Shown here in pieces: positions 63,676-64,000 of a stretch of DNA of 64,000 nucleotides; position 1 is the stretch's first letter, and every line of letters begins with the position of its first letter. The notes below the pieces were generated by a model. The model saw nothing but the letters and a program-made list of their open reading frames with translations. It did no database searches and was not told the DNA's origin. The stretch covers positions 87,371 to 151,370 of the forward strand of contig QUBU01000004.1 in NCBI GenBank assembly GCA_014337915.1. The letters are read 5' to 3'. Source of the stretch: Gammaproteobacteria bacterium. Lineage in GTDB: Bacteria > Pseudomonadota > Gammaproteobacteria > Steroidobacterales > GCA-2729495. Position numbers and translations under genes: made by a program.

Positions 63676-64000
63676 TTACTTGACGTCTTTCCAGATCTCC
63701 TGCTTGAGCAGGTAGGCCAGGATGCCGAAGACGAGCAGGAAAGCCAGCACCCAGATGCCGAGGCGCTGGCGCTCCAGCTGCATGGGTTCGCCCACGTAGG
63801 CGAGGAAGTTGACGAGGTCGCGCACGAACCGGTCGAACTCCGCGGGCGACAGCCGGCCAGGGCTCACCTGGCGGAACTCCTTGAATACCTTCTGGGCTGC
63901 ATCGCCCTCGCCCGCCGCTTCCTCGAAGACGGCCTCCTGGGTGCCCTGCAGCTCCCAGAGCACGTGGGGCATGGCCGCATTGGGCAGCATCAGGTTGTTG
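63676..64000 (-). CDS. petC: Cytochrome c1, C-terminal part (cut by window edge)
   Basis: The minus-strand frame is open to the window end; 107 residues of the C-terminus are visible. The segment LMLPNAAMPHVLWELQG supplies the Met axial haem ligand of cytochrome c1, followed by LSPAEFDRFVRDLVNFLAYVGEP and a C-terminal membrane anchor (LGIWVLAFLLVFGILAYLL). It is the haem subunit of the bc1 complex. The CxxCH site and signal lie outside the window. Confidence 0.93.
   Translation of the reverse strand, partial: NNLMLPNAAMPHVLWELQGTQEAVFEEAAGEGDAAQKVFKEFRQVSPGRLSPAEFDRFVRDLVNFLAYVGEPMQLERQRLGIWVLAFLLVFGILAYLLKQEIWKDVK

Overview
The window is 64 kb of high-GC bacterial chromosome from a gammaproteobacterium. 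Support comes from a complete division and cell wall (dcw) cluster ending in ftsZ-lpxC, the petC-sspA-sspB order, rsmI/lpoA/yraN/diaA next to a type A RNase P RNA, a PilS/PilR-controlled type IV pilus operon, and zapD, bamD, pgeF and nadE. The TonB receptor with Tat-exported oxidoreductases is reminiscent of Steroidobacter/Nevskia-like lineages, but the order cannot be fixed from sequence alone. No CRISPR array, prophage, tRNA or complete insertion sequence was seen.

Left arm (1-11 kb): a minus-strand, operon-like run reads TonB-dependent receptor, DUF1838 protein, orphan TRAP-type solute-binding protein, second DUF1838 protein, flavin amine-oxidase-like protein (cut by the window edge). Three of these carry twin-arginine signals. 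The set looks like an envelope system for capturing and oxidising an unknown substrate, and it is the best candidate here for an undescribed function. A non-coding stretch, a CopG/MazF toxin-antitoxin pair, an MFS transporter and an exported lipase follow.

Middle (9-25 kb): housekeeping genes aspS, a DUF502 membrane protein, two tandem FmdB-type zinc ribbons, clpB (with a near-consensus sigma-32 promoter), a GFA-family protein and a tautomerase facing a soluble CadC-like regulator, ykgJ, pgeF, rluD, bamD, nadE and sucCD. Four large palindromic repeats of two types sit between these genes within 8 kb. All share the core GGGGACAGTT; one is a perfect 49-bp inverted repeat and two bracket nadE. 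They look like non-autonomous MITE/REP-type elements.

Pilus region (25-35 kb, plus strand): pilS-pilR, then pilA behind a textbook sigma-54 promoter and ahead of a strong terminator, then pilB-pilC-pilD-coaE-zapD. zapD runs tail to tail into mutT.

Cell envelope region (35-58.6 kb, minus strand): mraZ-rsmH-ftsL-ftsI-murE-murF-mraY-murD-ftsW-murG-murC-murB-ddl-ftsQ-ftsA-ftsZ-lpxC, mostly with overlapping start and stop codons, then a divergent dciA, an M23 peptidase, secA and mutT. A sigma-70 promoter and three MraZ boxes with 10-bp periodicity precede mraZ. Right end (58.9-64 kb): rnpB and rsmI, a divergent lpoA-yraN-diaA, then sspB, sspA and the 3' part of petC on the minus strand.
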